The notes: generated by a model not told the origin, from the sequence alone. Counted from the first letter of the stretch, positions 8,194-16,342 are shown. The stretch: DNA of 64,000 bases from Pseudomonadota bacterium (GCA_027592275.1 JAQCKF010000020.1:1-64000); one strand, 5' to 3'. Made by a program: numbers and translations.

Positions 8194-8240
8194 AAAGGGG
8201 TTAGAGTCGTGCCGTTCTGAGGCCGTGCTCTGACCTCCTT
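8194..8240. terminator. stem-loop between convergent genes, built from repeat-end-like sequence
   Basis: AAAGGGGTTAGAG at 8,194-8,206 pairs imperfectly with CTCTGACCTCCTT at 8,228-8,240 around a loop of about 21 bases. It lies between the convergent RidA-like and thioesterase genes, where a bidirectional terminator is expected. Both arms resemble the GGGGTCAGAG end of the dispersed repeats, so it may be a minimal repeat reused as a terminator. Confidence 0.45.
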
Positions 8241-8254
8241 AAAGACAGAGAGCA

Positions 8255-8725
8255 TTAAGAAAAATCACTACGCGCTCGGATCGCCTTAGCAGCACTGGCT
8301 CTTGCGGCCGGTTTTTCGTTCTCTTGGAAAAAGTCTGCTTCAACAAACCCGGTTGTCCGACCACGATTAATCAAGCGTCCTTCTATACGAATAACTCCAC
8401 CTTGCATGGGACGGAACATGCGCGTTGTCAGTTCCGTGGTGGTGAACCATTCACCATCTTCCAGAGCGCTGGCCATTGTCATTGATACGATATGATCGGC
8501 TAATGCGGCTATCCAGCCACCAAAAACACGATCTTCTTGAATATCGCGACTACCGTCATTAGGCCATTCGTAAACAACGCGCCCATAAGAGACTTCTTTT
8601 AACCACAGGTGGGGCTTTATTCCTAGATTGCGGATCCCCGGAGGGAGTTGTCCATCAGCTGACCTCAAATTTTTGAAGAATTCCACTTGTTGTTTAGATA
8701 ATTCTGTTCGCTCTATTTTATTCAT
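8255..8725 (-). CDS. PaaI-family hotdog-fold thioesterase
   Basis: A predicted acyl-CoA thioesterase of 156 residues. The hotdog core has the helix-start segment VFGGWIAALADHIVSM (near 67-83), followed by the beta region FTTTELTTRMFRPMQGGVI and GRTTGFVEADFF. The usual HGG is replaced by FGG. I have seen this in one PaaI subfamily, so I do not read it as loss of function. It is a single gene, convergent with the RidA-like gene. Repeat copy B begins just upstream of its start. Confidence 0.75.
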   Translation of the reverse strand: MNKIERTELSKQQVEFFKNLRSADGQLPPGIRNLGIKPHLWLKEVSYGRVVYEWPNDGSRDIQEDRVFGGWIAALADHIVSMTMASALEDGEWFTTTELTTRMFRPMQGGVIRIEGRLINRGRTTGFVEADFFQENEKPAARASAAKAIRARSDFS

Positions 8726-8760
8726 TATTTTCCAGGTAGTGAGTCTTTAGCTAGGTAAAT

Positions 8761-9106
8761 GAGGACAAAGCAAAAATACAGTATTTTTGGTCATTCTGGA
8801 ATTTTCTTCTTAAGTACAAAGGTGCTTAATAATGCCAACTTTTTCATGGATGAGCTCAATACCGTGAATACTAAGATCTACAGCTGAGGCAGGTTTTAGA
8901 GAATCACTAATAACTTTCGGCAATGGCTGTGTCGGCACAGGCAGCGCATTTATTCCTGCTAAATGTCACTCTTACCAGATGGTAATGTGGCCAATTCCCT
9001 AATTAAATTAATGAGTTAAAACTGGAAAAATCAGAGTGTGCTAAGAAGTGTGCTAAAAATAAGACGATTGAGCGGGCTCAAGCTACTGTATTTTTACTCT
9101 GCCCCC
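8761..9106. repeat. dispersed repeat, copy B, with inverted ends but a different interior
   Basis: The left end (8,761-8,782) reads GAGGACAAAGCAAAAATACA. The right end (9,083-9,106) reads CTACTGTATTTTTACTCTG followed by CCCCC, which is its inverse. The right third (9,003-9,060: AATGAGTTAAAACTGG, AGAGTGTGCTAAGAAGTGTG) matches copy A closely. The left and central parts lack the hairpin block and the tRNA-like segment. The element fills the gap between the thioesterase and oxygenase genes. Confidence 0.65.
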
Positions 9107-9125
9107 TTTTCTTAACCCCGGTTTC

Positions 9126-9815
9126 CTATCGGGGTGGATCAATATTGTCATTAATCGAACTGTTGAGTCTGAACCAGCCAGCAACCGTGTATCGATCCCG
9201 ATGGGTTGGTAGTACCTCATGCGGGAATTCTTCGCTGAGAAAGAGGGCTAGTGTAGCGAATTCTGGGGTCACTTTTAGTAGTTCAGAGCCGTCCTCAGGT
9301 GAATAGATAACCAACTCCCCACCTTGATCAGGCTGCCAGCCACGATTTAGATACACAACTAGAGACAAGACTCGATTGGATTCACCTTTGAAGGCGTCGA
9401 GGTGCTTGCGATAGAAGTCCCCAGGCCGGTAGTGAGAAAGATGGCATTCAAAGGAGAACAGTCCCAGAATGAGTCGCTGATTCAGAAATGTCTTTAGGTG
9501 ATGAGTCCAATCAAACCAGGCAGAGGCCGACGGGCATGTCTCTTCCATCCAATGTATGCGGTCTCGGCGCACAAATCGGTTATGTGCTCGAGCTACACCG
9601 CGTCCAGTGTTCGCGCTGCGAAAGTTGTGCCCGTCCAGCTCTGCTAAATAGTCTAGCAAACTATCGGTGATTACTTCCGGAAGTGCCGCGAGCAGATGGA
9701 CATATCCATCTGTTTCTATACCTCTAGCAATCCGCTCGAACAGTTTATCATCTGGCGGTGGTGCCTTAGCAGACAGTTGAAGGTTTTGATCTTTTATAAG
9801 AAGATTTGTGGACAT
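9126..9815 (-). CDS. 2OG-Fe(II) oxygenase, prolyl-4-hydroxylase-like
   Basis: A 229-residue dioxygenase with the facial triad visible: H138 and D140 in KHLDAF, and H199 in EFPHEV. R208 in DRYTVAGWFR is placed to bind 2-oxoglutarate. The stretch SHYRPGDFYRKHLDAF and the GGELVIYSPEDG region are typical of the P4Hc/SM-20-like group, which hydroxylates protein side chains such as proline. No signal peptide is seen. The gene stands alone between repeat copies B and E. The target protein is unknown. Confidence 0.82.
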   Translation of the reverse strand: MSTNLLIKDQNLQLSAKAPPPDDKLFERIARGIETDGYVHLLAALPEVITDSLLDYLAELDGHNFRSANTGRGVARAHNRFVRRDRIHWMEETCPSASAWFDWTHHLKTFLNQRLILGLFSFECHLSHYRPGDFYRKHLDAFKGESNRVLSLVVYLNRGWQPDQGGELVIYSPEDGSELLKVTPEFATLALFLSEEFPHEVLPTHRDRYTVAGWFRLNSSINDNIDPPR

Positions 9816-10058
9816 TTGGTAAAAAAAGCCGCCCCCCCTAAGAGGCCTGCTTGCTCTTCGTCGTAGCAGGTTTAGATGTAGTTGCTTTCTTCATTTAGGT
9901 AATTTCCAGAACGCAACACCAGTTGTTATGCGCGAATAATATTATGCCTAATTTTTCAAAATACAAGGAAATTTGAAGTCAAATATTCATGTTTTTAATA
10001 GTTGCTATAGTGTCCGATTTGCTGCCATGGAAAAGGGTAGACCGCCTCTGGGAGCAAT
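9816..10058. other. AT-rich intergenic stretch upstream of the oxygenase gene
   Basis: It holds no gene. Next to the oxygenase start lies a short run of eight C residues (AAGCCGCCCCCCCTAAG region). The part around 9,920-10,015 is very AT-rich and could hold the promoter of the minus-strand oxygenase gene, but I cannot assign -10 and -35 boxes with confidence. Confidence 0.35.
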
Positions 10059-10250
10059 GGGGTATAGAGTGAGGTTCAGAGTGAATGTACAGCAGTTTTT
10101 GAACTAAGCAGAAATGCTGTATCGGGACGGACCAACTTGCCAGAGTAAGTAGGGCAGCCGAAGGCTGGGATTAGCCCGAATGTAAAATGGGTGGGCCAAT
10201 AACCCCAGCGGCCATAGAGCTGTTTGTTCCCATCGATCGAGCCGGGGGCT
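10059..10250. repeat. dispersed repeat, copy E (partial)
   Basis: The left end (10,059-10,095: GGGGTATAGAGTGAGGTTCA, then GTACAGCAG) resembles the left end of copy A. The core begins at about 10,118 with GGGACGGACCAACTTGCC and a CAGCCGAAGGCTGGG hairpin, as in copy C. It continues through a GAGCTGTTTGTTCCC block and then diverges. No tRNA-like segment or right end is recognisable, so this copy is decayed or truncated. Confidence 0.6.
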
Positions 10251-10687
10251 CAGTGGAGCGTAAGGAGCTTACCGCGCGCCATGTTCTGCGCTGGAATTTT
10301 TGCGTAGAGCTCCGCCCACAATCTCCTTATTCTCGAGAGAGTGCGGACCACAATAAAGCAAATCTTCGTTGTCCAGGATATCTGGTGGCGACAGCCATGT
10401 GATTAATTCGTGCTTTACACTGCTGATTCCCCGTCTCTCTAAGAGTTTTTACATCAATTTGGGTCAACAGAGAGGTCTTTAATAATAAAATCAAATAGTT
10501 GAATAGGCATAAACGAATTGGATTTGAGGGAAGATGGCAAACAGCCCCCGATCTGGGTGGCAAAGAAATGCAGGGGAGGCTCAGGCGGGTTTTTTTTGTA
10601 GCGCTAGCTCTGCTCTTGCACTATATTGACCGTCTTCAACGCATAGCTTTGTGTTATTAATTCCCTAAACTGAAAGGAATCCCGGAG
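10251..10687. other. intergenic region upstream of the sodium/solute symporter
   Basis: No gene is recognisable. Two open frames here (10,187-10,402 plus, 10,327-10,563 minus) have no plausible family and overlap repeat sequence. A run of eight T residues at about 10,590-10,597 follows a GC-rich stretch and could mark an old terminator. The promoter of the symporter gene probably lies in the last 100 bases. Confidence 0.35.
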
Positions 10688-12094
10688 TTGCAACAAACAT
10701 CATCTACCTGGGTGCTGGTTTCTATTCTTGGTTATGTGGCTTTGCAGTTGGTAATCAGCTTCATCGTCATGCGGCGATTGAAAAATGAAACTGATTATCT
10801 TCTTGCGGGTAGAAAACTGTCCGTTCCTTTGGGAGCAATGTCAGTGTTCGCGACCTGGTTTGGTGCAGAGACTTGTATTGGTGCTGCCGGAGCGATCTAC
10901 GAGAACGGTTTTGCCGGAGCTCGGTTGGACCCCTTCGGTTATAGCGCATGCATGTTTCTCATGGGCTTTTTCTTTGCTCGCAAATTGTGGTCTCTCAAGC
11001 TAATCACTTTGGGCGATTTCTTTGCTCGAAGGTTTGGCAGCGGTGTTGAGAAACTTGCAGTTACTCTAATGATCCCCGCTTCTGTCATATGGGCCTCCGC
11101 ACAAATATTGGCGTTTGGTCACGTACTTTCTGCGGCATCCTCGTTGGTTCTGGAGCTATCGATTGCTTTTGCTGCTGTGATGGTAATCGCTTACACCGCG
11201 CTGGGTGGGTTTTTGGCAGATGTGATTTCAGATTTTATTCAAGGAATCGTGCTGATCATTGGTCTCTTGGTTTTGCTTGTTGTGGTTTGCATGAATTTGC
11301 CCGCGCCAGACGTTATTCAGGCAGGATTTAGTATTGAGCGCATTCAGTTTCGGCAAGAAAGCGAAACCTGGTTTGCGGTTATCAATGATTGGTCGATTCC
11401 GATTATTGGTTCATTGTTTACCGCCGAAATTATCACTCGTGTGTTGGCCAGTCGTTCGGCGGATACAGCAAGGAAATCGGTCTTGTTTGGCGCCTCCTTG
11501 TACGTCATGGTCGGGCTCATCCCGGTGTTTTTGGGTATGATCGGCCCACAACTTATTCCGAATCTTGTCGATGGGGAACAGTTACTGCCGCTATTGGCTG
11601 AGACTTATTTGCCCACTGTGCTGTATGTGGTTTTTGCCGGAGCATTAATGTCTGCAATCTTATCGACAGTTGATAGCTCGCTATTGGCTGCAGGTTCGCT
11701 AGCCTCACACAATGTTATTTTACCTTTGCTGCCAGTTCAGAGTGACAGCAATAAAGTGAAAGTGTCGCGGCTCACGGTTGCAGTATTTGGTTTGATAGCC
11801 TATGGCCTGGCTTTAAGTGCTGATAGCGTTATGGGTCTTGTGGAAGAGGCATCAGCATTCGGTTCGGCCGGAATATTTACTTGCTGCTTGCTGGGTTTGA
11901 TTCAGCAGCGAGGTGGAAGGGTCACCGCTACTACGTCCATGTTAGTAGGAATAATAAGCTACGGGATTCTCAGTTACGGGCTGGAAAGTAACTATGCGTA
12001 TCTACTATCTCTAGGCTCGGCATTTATTTCATACCTGTTATTGATGCCGTTTGAATCGGGTCCAGGGGAAACTGCGCTGAGCAGGGCTAGCTAA
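10688..12094 (+). CDS. sodium:solute symporter family transporter (SSS)
   Basis: A 468-residue integral membrane protein with about 12-13 hydrophobic segments in the SSS/LeuT-fold pattern. Family signatures are LAGRKLSVPLGAMSVFATWF near 40-59, YTALGGFLADVISDFIQG near 168-186, and SAILSTVDSSLLAAGSL near 324-340. These include the Ser/Thr-rich positions that help bind Na+. The solute (proline, sugar, carboxylate or other) cannot be told. The start is TTG with a GGAAT/GGAG region just upstream. It is a single gene followed by repeat copy C. Confidence 0.85.
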   Translation: MQQTSSTWVLVSILGYVALQLVISFIVMRRLKNETDYLLAGRKLSVPLGAMSVFATWFGAETCIGAAGAIYENGFAGARLDPFGYSACMFLMGFFFARKLWSLKLITLGDFFARRFGSGVEKLAVTLMIPASVIWASAQILAFGHVLSAASSLVLELSIAFAAVMVIAYTALGGFLADVISDFIQGIVLIIGLLVLLVVVCMNLPAPDVIQAGFSIERIQFRQESETWFAVINDWSIPIIGSLFTAEIITRVLASRSADTARKSVLFGASLYVMVGLIPVFLGMIGPQLIPNLVDGEQLLPLLAETYLPTVLYVVFAGALMSAILSTVDSSLLAAGSLASHNVILPLLPVQSDSNKVKVSRLTVAVFGLIAYGLALSADSVMGLVEEASAFGSAGIFTCCLLGLIQQRGGRVTATTSMLVGIISYGILSYGLESNYAYLLSLGSAFISYLLLMPFESGPGETALSRAS

Positions 12095-12109
12095 ACTTAT
12101 CGTAGGTAG

Positions 12110-12455
12110 AGTTAGAGTCCCCATTAGTAAAGATAATCAAGAGACCAGAGATGGCAGCTCGGAACGGACCAACTTGCGTTAGCAAGTTAGGACAGCCGAA
12201 GGCTGGGCGTAGCCCGAACCCAGAATGGGTGAGTCAAGAATCCAAATATCCTTGGGCTATTTGTCCCGTGCGGGCTTCGCGCGTTGCGCTCGTTGCTTGT
12301 GCTAGCGCACAGTCGACACGAGGATTTTCAGTAGGCAGAGTGACAGATTCACTAATAGAATCAATGGGTTAAAAATTAAAATCAGAGTACGCTAAAGAAG
12401 TATGCTATGAATTTCTAGTTAATGTACCCAAAAACTACTGTAGCTTTATTATGCC
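12110..12455. repeat. dispersed hairpin repeat, copy C
   Basis: The core at 12,151-12,345 carries a chain of perfect small hairpins: AACTTGCGTTAGCAAGTT, CAGCCGAAGGCTG, GGGCGTAGCCC and ACCCAGAATGGGT. After them come the GGGCTATTTGTCCC and GGGCTTCGCGC blocks and a minus-strand tRNA-like segment at 12,311-12,333 (TACTGAAAATCCTCGTGTCG). Compared with copy D, the segment has lost eight bases between two TCG triplets, removing the T-loop. The right third (12,360-12,410) and a degenerate right end (12,435-12,455) match copies A and B. CCCCATTAGTAAAG at 12,118-12,131 also occurs at the right edge of copy A. Confidence 0.7.
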
Positions 12456-12493
12456 ACTGATTAACCAACCCTCCGAAACCCCTTGCTGCTATA

Positions 12494-13744
12494 ATGACCA
12501 CTGCCCCTCATACGACAATCTACCGAGCTTCTATGCCATTTTTAAAACTTGGATTATGTGATCCTATTGTACAAGCGATTGAAGAATTGGGTTATACAAC
12601 TCCTACCCTGATTCAGAAACAAGCCATCCCCATCATCATTTCTGGTAAAGACCTCATTGCCACCGCTCAAACGGGGACAGGTAAAACTGCCGCGTTTGTC
12701 CTACCGCTATTAACCTTATTTAACAAAGAGCGTTGCTTGCGAGGTAAGCGTATACGCGCTCTTATCCTGACTCCTACACGGGAATTAGCGGTGCAGGTTG
12801 CTGCGAATGTTGCGCAGTACAGCAAGTATGTAAACCTAAGTTCTATGGCTGTTTATGGCGGTGTTGATAGCGAACCACAACGGCAGCATTTAATTAAAGG
12901 CATTGATATTTTAGTGGCCACTCCTGGCAGATTGCTGGATTTGGCTCATCAGCGTGCGCTGCATTTTGATGAGCTTGAAGTGCTGGTGTTAGATGAAGCA
13001 GACCGAATGGTGGATATGGGTTTTGCTGATGATATCAAGAGGATCATTGAGCGCTTACCTGCAGACCGTCAAAACCTATTGTTTTCGGCTACCGTGAACA
13101 ATGGCGTTCGCATCTTTGCCGATTATTTTTCAGCCAGCAAAATGGGTCGGCCCGCTGTTGAGATCTCGATTTCACCAGAAGCCACAACGGCACCCAATAT
13201 TGACCAGTGGTTAATCACCATTGATAAAGACACAAAGTCTGCCTTGCTGAGTCATTTAATTAACGAGCACAAGTGGGATCAGGCGTTAATTTTTATCGAG
13301 AAGAAACACTCTGCTGCCAAACTGGTGGCTCAACTTGCAAAACGCGGTATTGAAGCAGATGCCATTCACGGTGATAAAAGCCAAGCCATGCGAGAAAAGA
13401 TTTTGGCTGATTTTAAATCTGGAAAACTAAAATATTTAGTTGCCACAGGCATTGCCGCCCGCGGAATAGATATTGGCGAGCTGAGTCGCGTTGTTAATTA
13501 TGACCTGCCCTTTAAACCTGAAGAATACATTCACCGCATTGGCCGAACGGGTCGTGCTGGCGCTACAGGTGAAGCCATATCGTTTGTGGCAATGGGCGAT
13601 TTTAAAAATTTATGCGCCATTGAAAGCCGTTTAAACCATATCATCAACCGGAAAGAGATCGAAGGCTTTCCGGTTAGAAAAGTCGTTCCCGTTTCAATTT
13701 TAAATTATGTTCGCACAGGGGACACTCACAACTTAACAACTTAA
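12494..13744 (+). CDS. rhlE: DEAD-box ATP-dependent RNA helicase, RhlE type
   Basis: An RNA helicase of about 416 residues that unwinds structured RNA, usually in ribosome assembly, RNA decay or cold adaptation. The order of motifs is complete: Q motif (FLKLGLCDPI, then TPTLIQKQAIP), Walker A AQTGTGKT, PTRELAVQ, TPGR, DEAD, SAT, and HRIGRTGRAG. The tail after the second RecA domain is short. The ATG at 12,533 (MPFLKLGL) is a likely alternative start, since the first 13 residues are unlike the family. The gene looks richer in AT and TTA codons than its neighbours. It is bracketed by repeat copies C and D in the same orientation, which suggests transfer or a composite block. Confidence 0.85.
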   Translation: MTTAPHTTIYRASMPFLKLGLCDPIVQAIEELGYTTPTLIQKQAIPIIISGKDLIATAQTGTGKTAAFVLPLLTLFNKERCLRGKRIRALILTPTRELAVQVAANVAQYSKYVNLSSMAVYGGVDSEPQRQHLIKGIDILVATPGRLLDLAHQRALHFDELEVLVLDEADRMVDMGFADDIKRIIERLPADRQNLLFSATVNNGVRIFADYFSASKMGRPAVEISISPEATTAPNIDQWLITIDKDTKSALLSHLINEHKWDQALIFIEKKHSAAKLVAQLAKRGIEADAIHGDKSQAMREKILADFKSGKLKYLVATGIAARGIDIGELSRVVNYDLPFKPEEYIHRIGRTGRAGATGEAISFVAMGDFKNLCAIESRLNHIINRKEIEGFPVRKVVPVSILNYVRTGDTHNLTT

Positions 13745-13783
13745 GGTTGTGAAAACTGTAGCAGTGAGACAGACAATTAGGAA

Positions 13784-13982
13784 ATGGCGACTCGGAACGG
13801 ACCAGCTTGCGTGAGCAAGTTAGCACAGTCGAAGGCTGACCAAAGGCCGAGTGCATGGATGCACGAGTGAAGAATCCTAACAGGCTTAGGCCTGTTTGTC
13901 CCCTACGGGCTTCGCGCTGGCGCTCGTTGCAAATTACTGGCGCACAGTCGAACCACCGACACGAGGATTTTCAGTAGACTGC
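13784..13982. repeat. dispersed hairpin repeat, copy D, with the best-preserved tRNA-Phe-like segment
   Basis: The core aligns to copy C from ATGGCGACTCGGAACGGACC onward. It has the hairpins GCTTGCGTGAGCAAG and GTGCATGGATGCAC, the block TTTGTCCCCTACGGGCTTCG, and CTCGTTGCAAATTACTGG. On the minus strand, 13,976-13,948 reads TACTGAAAATCCTCGTGTCG followed by GTGGTTCGA. That is the anticodon loop (CTGAAAA, anticodon GAA), the 3' anticodon stem, the variable loop, the 5' T stem and the T loop of a gammaproteobacterial tRNA-Phe. No acceptor or D arm is present. The outer inverted ends are not visible in this copy. Confidence 0.7.
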
Positions 13983-14075
13983 TGCACCGCTATTAGGATA
14001 ACTCTCTCGGTCGGAAACGGAATCCGATACTCGTTCTATGTTCATTCAGGCATAAGGCTACATAACTTAGTGAAG

Positions 14076-14582
14076 CTACTTGCTGACTTGAGCAGCTAAC
14101 ACCTTGAGTCGCTCCGACCACTGCTGCTTTATCTCGTCGCCATAGAGTTCTAGGGTTTGGTCAATCTGCATCGATAGTCTGAGTTTCGTTTTTCCATCTT
14201 GAGTATCGAGGCTTAAGTTGATCTTGCTCTTGTGGGTGTTCTTCTTTGCCGCCTCGCGCCAGGTAAAACTCAAGCGTTTCGGTCTATCAATTTTTATGTA
14301 TTCGCCATCTTGCAGGAATTCCTTGCCATTGCGTGTGATGTGATAGCTGTAGGAACCACCGGGCCGAACTTCGTTCTGTAGATCGACTACTTTCTCGTTA
14401 CCGACATGACTGCCGAACATCCAGCTACCTACGAAGGTGGGTATCAACCAGCGATCGAAAATTTTCTCTGCAGGTGCGGCCACAGTTCTGCTCAGTGAAA
14501 CACTGAACGTTTTGAATTTCGCCCCAGGCAATTCAGCTGGGGCACTATCGTCTTCAAACATGGAAAGTTGATCGCTGCTCAT
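14076..14582 (-). CDS. SRPBCC/AHSA1-family protein
   Basis: A START-like (Bet v 1-type) ligand-binding protein of about 168 residues from the ATG at 14,582. The AHSA1 pattern is clear: SRTVAAPAEKIFDRWL, then GGSYSYHITRNGKEFLQDG, then IDRPKRLSFTWRE, ending in a long helix LELYGDEIKQQWSERLKVL. Homologues bind hydrophobic ligands or act as stress-related factors. The frame is open further upstream to 14,660, but that part overlaps the cytochrome gene. The ATG at 14,582 lies only 7 bp after the cytochrome stop, which supports co-transcription with the sulfite-oxidising module. Confidence 0.7.
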   Translation of the reverse strand: MSSDQLSMFEDDSAPAELPGAKFKTFSVSLSRTVAAPAEKIFDRWLIPTFVGSWMFGSHVGNEKVVDLQNEVRPGGSYSYHITRNGKEFLQDGEYIKIDRPKRLSFTWREAAKKNTHKSKINLSLDTQDGKTKLRLSMQIDQTLELYGDEIKQQWSERLKVLAAQVSK

Positions 14583-14589
14583 TGTCTCG

Positions 14590-14961
14590 CTACAAGTTAG
14601 GGGTGGTTGGCATGAGATGTGTAGGTAGCGCGTGTCGGCGCGAAGCTGTCTTTTGGCCATAGTTTGAAGTTAGGTAGTCGAGTATTGAGCCTTCCAGTTC
14701 GGGGCCTAGTTCGCCCAGTCCCTGAGAGCTCTGCATCCATTCGATGCGACTCTTCCAGACTTCTCGATTTCCTGAATTCTGCACGATGATCAGGCTTGAG
14801 TGACACTCAGTGCAATTGTCGCGGACTAACTGCCAGCCTTCTTCTTGAACCAAGTCGCCTACAGTCACACCTTCCTGTGCAGTCGAGCTTGCAGTGATAA
14901 ATAGTAGTGGCAGTGACAGCGTGATCAAAGTCAGCCAGATTAATTTCATTCTATTCGTCAT
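14590..14961 (-). CDS. monohaem c-type cytochrome, SorB-like subunit
   Basis: From the ATG at 14,961 (GGAA 9 bases upstream) it encodes about 123 residues with a signal peptide (residues 5-28) and one haem site CTECH at 50-54. In SorAB sulfite dehydrogenases the small cytochrome takes electrons from the molybdenum subunit and passes them to cytochrome c or an oxidase. The position right after the SorA-like gene, the small size and the single haem all fit that role. The distal haem ligand is not certain. Confidence 0.72.
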   Translation of the reverse strand: MTNRMKLIWLTLITLSLPLLFITASSTAQEGVTVGDLVQEEGWQLVRDNCTECHSSLIIVQNSGNREVWKSRIEWMQSSQGLGELGPELEGSILDYLTSNYGQKTASRRHALPTHLMPTTPNL

Positions 14962-14999
14962 GATTTCTAATTCCAATAGCGCGAATCGATGAGCCTTAA

Positions 15000-16313
15000 C
15001 TACACGACCTGTACGGCTACCCTATGACAGGCGTTATTCAAATAGCCGCGAGGATTCCAGCCAGGTACTACCATGGGCTGTGAGCGGCCCTGTACATCCA
15101 TTGCTCTAGCCCACACTTCGTAGTAACCAGGTTCAGGAAATTGTGCCCAAGTCTCCCAGTTCTGCCACGCCAACCTATTGGCAGGGCCTGCTAGTGCCGA
15201 TGGTAGCCATGTGGCGCCGAAGTCGATGGAGATAAAGACGCCTACTACCTGATCGTCCCCCGCCCAGGCGTGACCGCGTACAGTCATTCGATCCCGTATA
15301 TCGTGAGTAGTGCCGGACACCGGGAAAGTAATGAGTGACTTAACCGGCATCGATTCGATGATGCGCATGTCTTCATTCGGCACACGTGAGCCTGGTGCGA
15401 CCGGCGCGGCGGGGACTGAATAAGAAGGAGGAGACATTTTTTCACCATCGTGGACCTGATCGCGAATATCGATTCGGGTTAACCACTTCCCTGAAACAGA
15501 AGCGGGCCAGCCAGCGCAGACGAGCCTCAGTGGATAGCCATTCTGTAAAGGTAAGTCCTCGTCATTCATTGACCAGGCGATGAGCGATTCTCGCTCTAGC
15601 GCCTTGGCGATGGGTACGCCGCGAGATATCGGGTCGCGATCGGGGTCACCACTGAGATGCGTGTCGGCCCCGTAGTAGCCAATGTATTTCGCATCGGCGA
15701 GTACGCCGCAGTAGTTAAGTACGTCGCGTAGTCTCACGCCTGTGAAGGTAGGGCAGCCGATGGCGCCGGTAGTCCATTGATTGCCACTCGCGCCTGGCAC
15801 AAATTCGGCGCGCCCGTTGCCGCCGCATTCTAGCTGCAGCTGTAGGGTGACTGTTTCGAAGCGTTCTTTAAGCTCGGCGATGGTGAAAGTCACGGCGCGA
15901 TCAGCCGATTCGCCGCCAATTTCTAGTTGCCATGTATCGGGGTCAATAGCCTGCGGAGCTACGCCGTTATTGCGAACGAACATGCGATTGTTCGGTGTAA
16001 CATCGTCATCAAGTAAATGTGCAGGTGTCTCAGCGTTGATGGGTCGATCGTTGAGCACGATGAGGCCGTCTTTGCCCGGTATCTGTAGAGTAGAACTCTC
16101 GGCGGCAAAGGCCGCTGGTATTAGACCAGCAGGCATGAATCGAGAGAAGGGTATAGTCATGCCAAGCGCGGTAGTCATAGCAACGAGGCCGCTTTTCTTC
16201 AGGAAGCCACGCCGCGTTAGGGGATCACTTTCGCGGCCCCATAGCACTCGATCCGCCGCTATTGGGTCTTTGCTATAGAGTTCATGGATACCCTGTTTTT
16301 GCTTTTTGCTCAT
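15000..16313 (-). CDS. sulfite oxidase-family molybdoenzyme, SorA-like, TAT-exported
   Basis: A 437-residue periplasmic molybdopterin enzyme. A twin-arginine signal is present (LTRRGFLKK, R34-R35, then a hydrophobic stretch to about 70). The sulfite oxidase fold follows, with the molybdenum-ligating Cys most likely C163 in LQLECGGNGR. GVRLRDVL and YPLRLVCAGWPASVSGKWL come next, and the carboxy-terminal Mo-co dimerisation domain holds VRGHAWAGDDQV and the Trp-rich WQNWETWAQFPEPGYYEVWA. The likely reaction is oxidation of sulfite (or a related sulfur or nitrogen oxide) to sulfate, with electrons to the cytochrome encoded next. TAT export fits cofactor insertion in the cytoplasm. Confidence 0.82.
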   Translation of the reverse strand: MSKKQKQGIHELYSKDPIAADRVLWGRESDPLTRRGFLKKSGLVAMTTALGMTIPFSRFMPAGLIPAAFAAESSTLQIPGKDGLIVLNDRPINAETPAHLLDDDVTPNNRMFVRNNGVAPQAIDPDTWQLEIGGESADRAVTFTIAELKERFETVTLQLQLECGGNGRAEFVPGASGNQWTTGAIGCPTFTGVRLRDVLNYCGVLADAKYIGYYGADTHLSGDPDRDPISRGVPIAKALERESLIAWSMNDEDLPLQNGYPLRLVCAGWPASVSGKWLTRIDIRDQVHDGEKMSPPSYSVPAAPVAPGSRVPNEDMRIIESMPVKSLITFPVSGTTHDIRDRMTVRGHAWAGDDQVVGVFISIDFGATWLPSALAGPANRLAWQNWETWAQFPEPGYYEVWARAMDVQGRSQPMVVPGWNPRGYLNNACHRVAVQVV

Positions 16314-16342
16314 AAGAAATCTCTTCTATTGTTCGTCAGCAT

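Noticed and set aside
8500..8530. Loss of activity in the thioesterase because HGG reads FGG
   Set aside because: I recall the same replacement throughout one PaaI subfamily, so it is probably normal for it.
10187..10563. Two open frames upstream of the symporter
   Set aside because: They have no known family and no ribosome-binding site, and they partly overlap repeat copy E.
13948..13976. A tRNA-Phe gene on the minus strand
   Set aside because: Only the anticodon loop to T loop is present. There is no D arm, acceptor stem or CCA end, and the 5' anticodon stem does not pair, so it cannot be a working tRNA.
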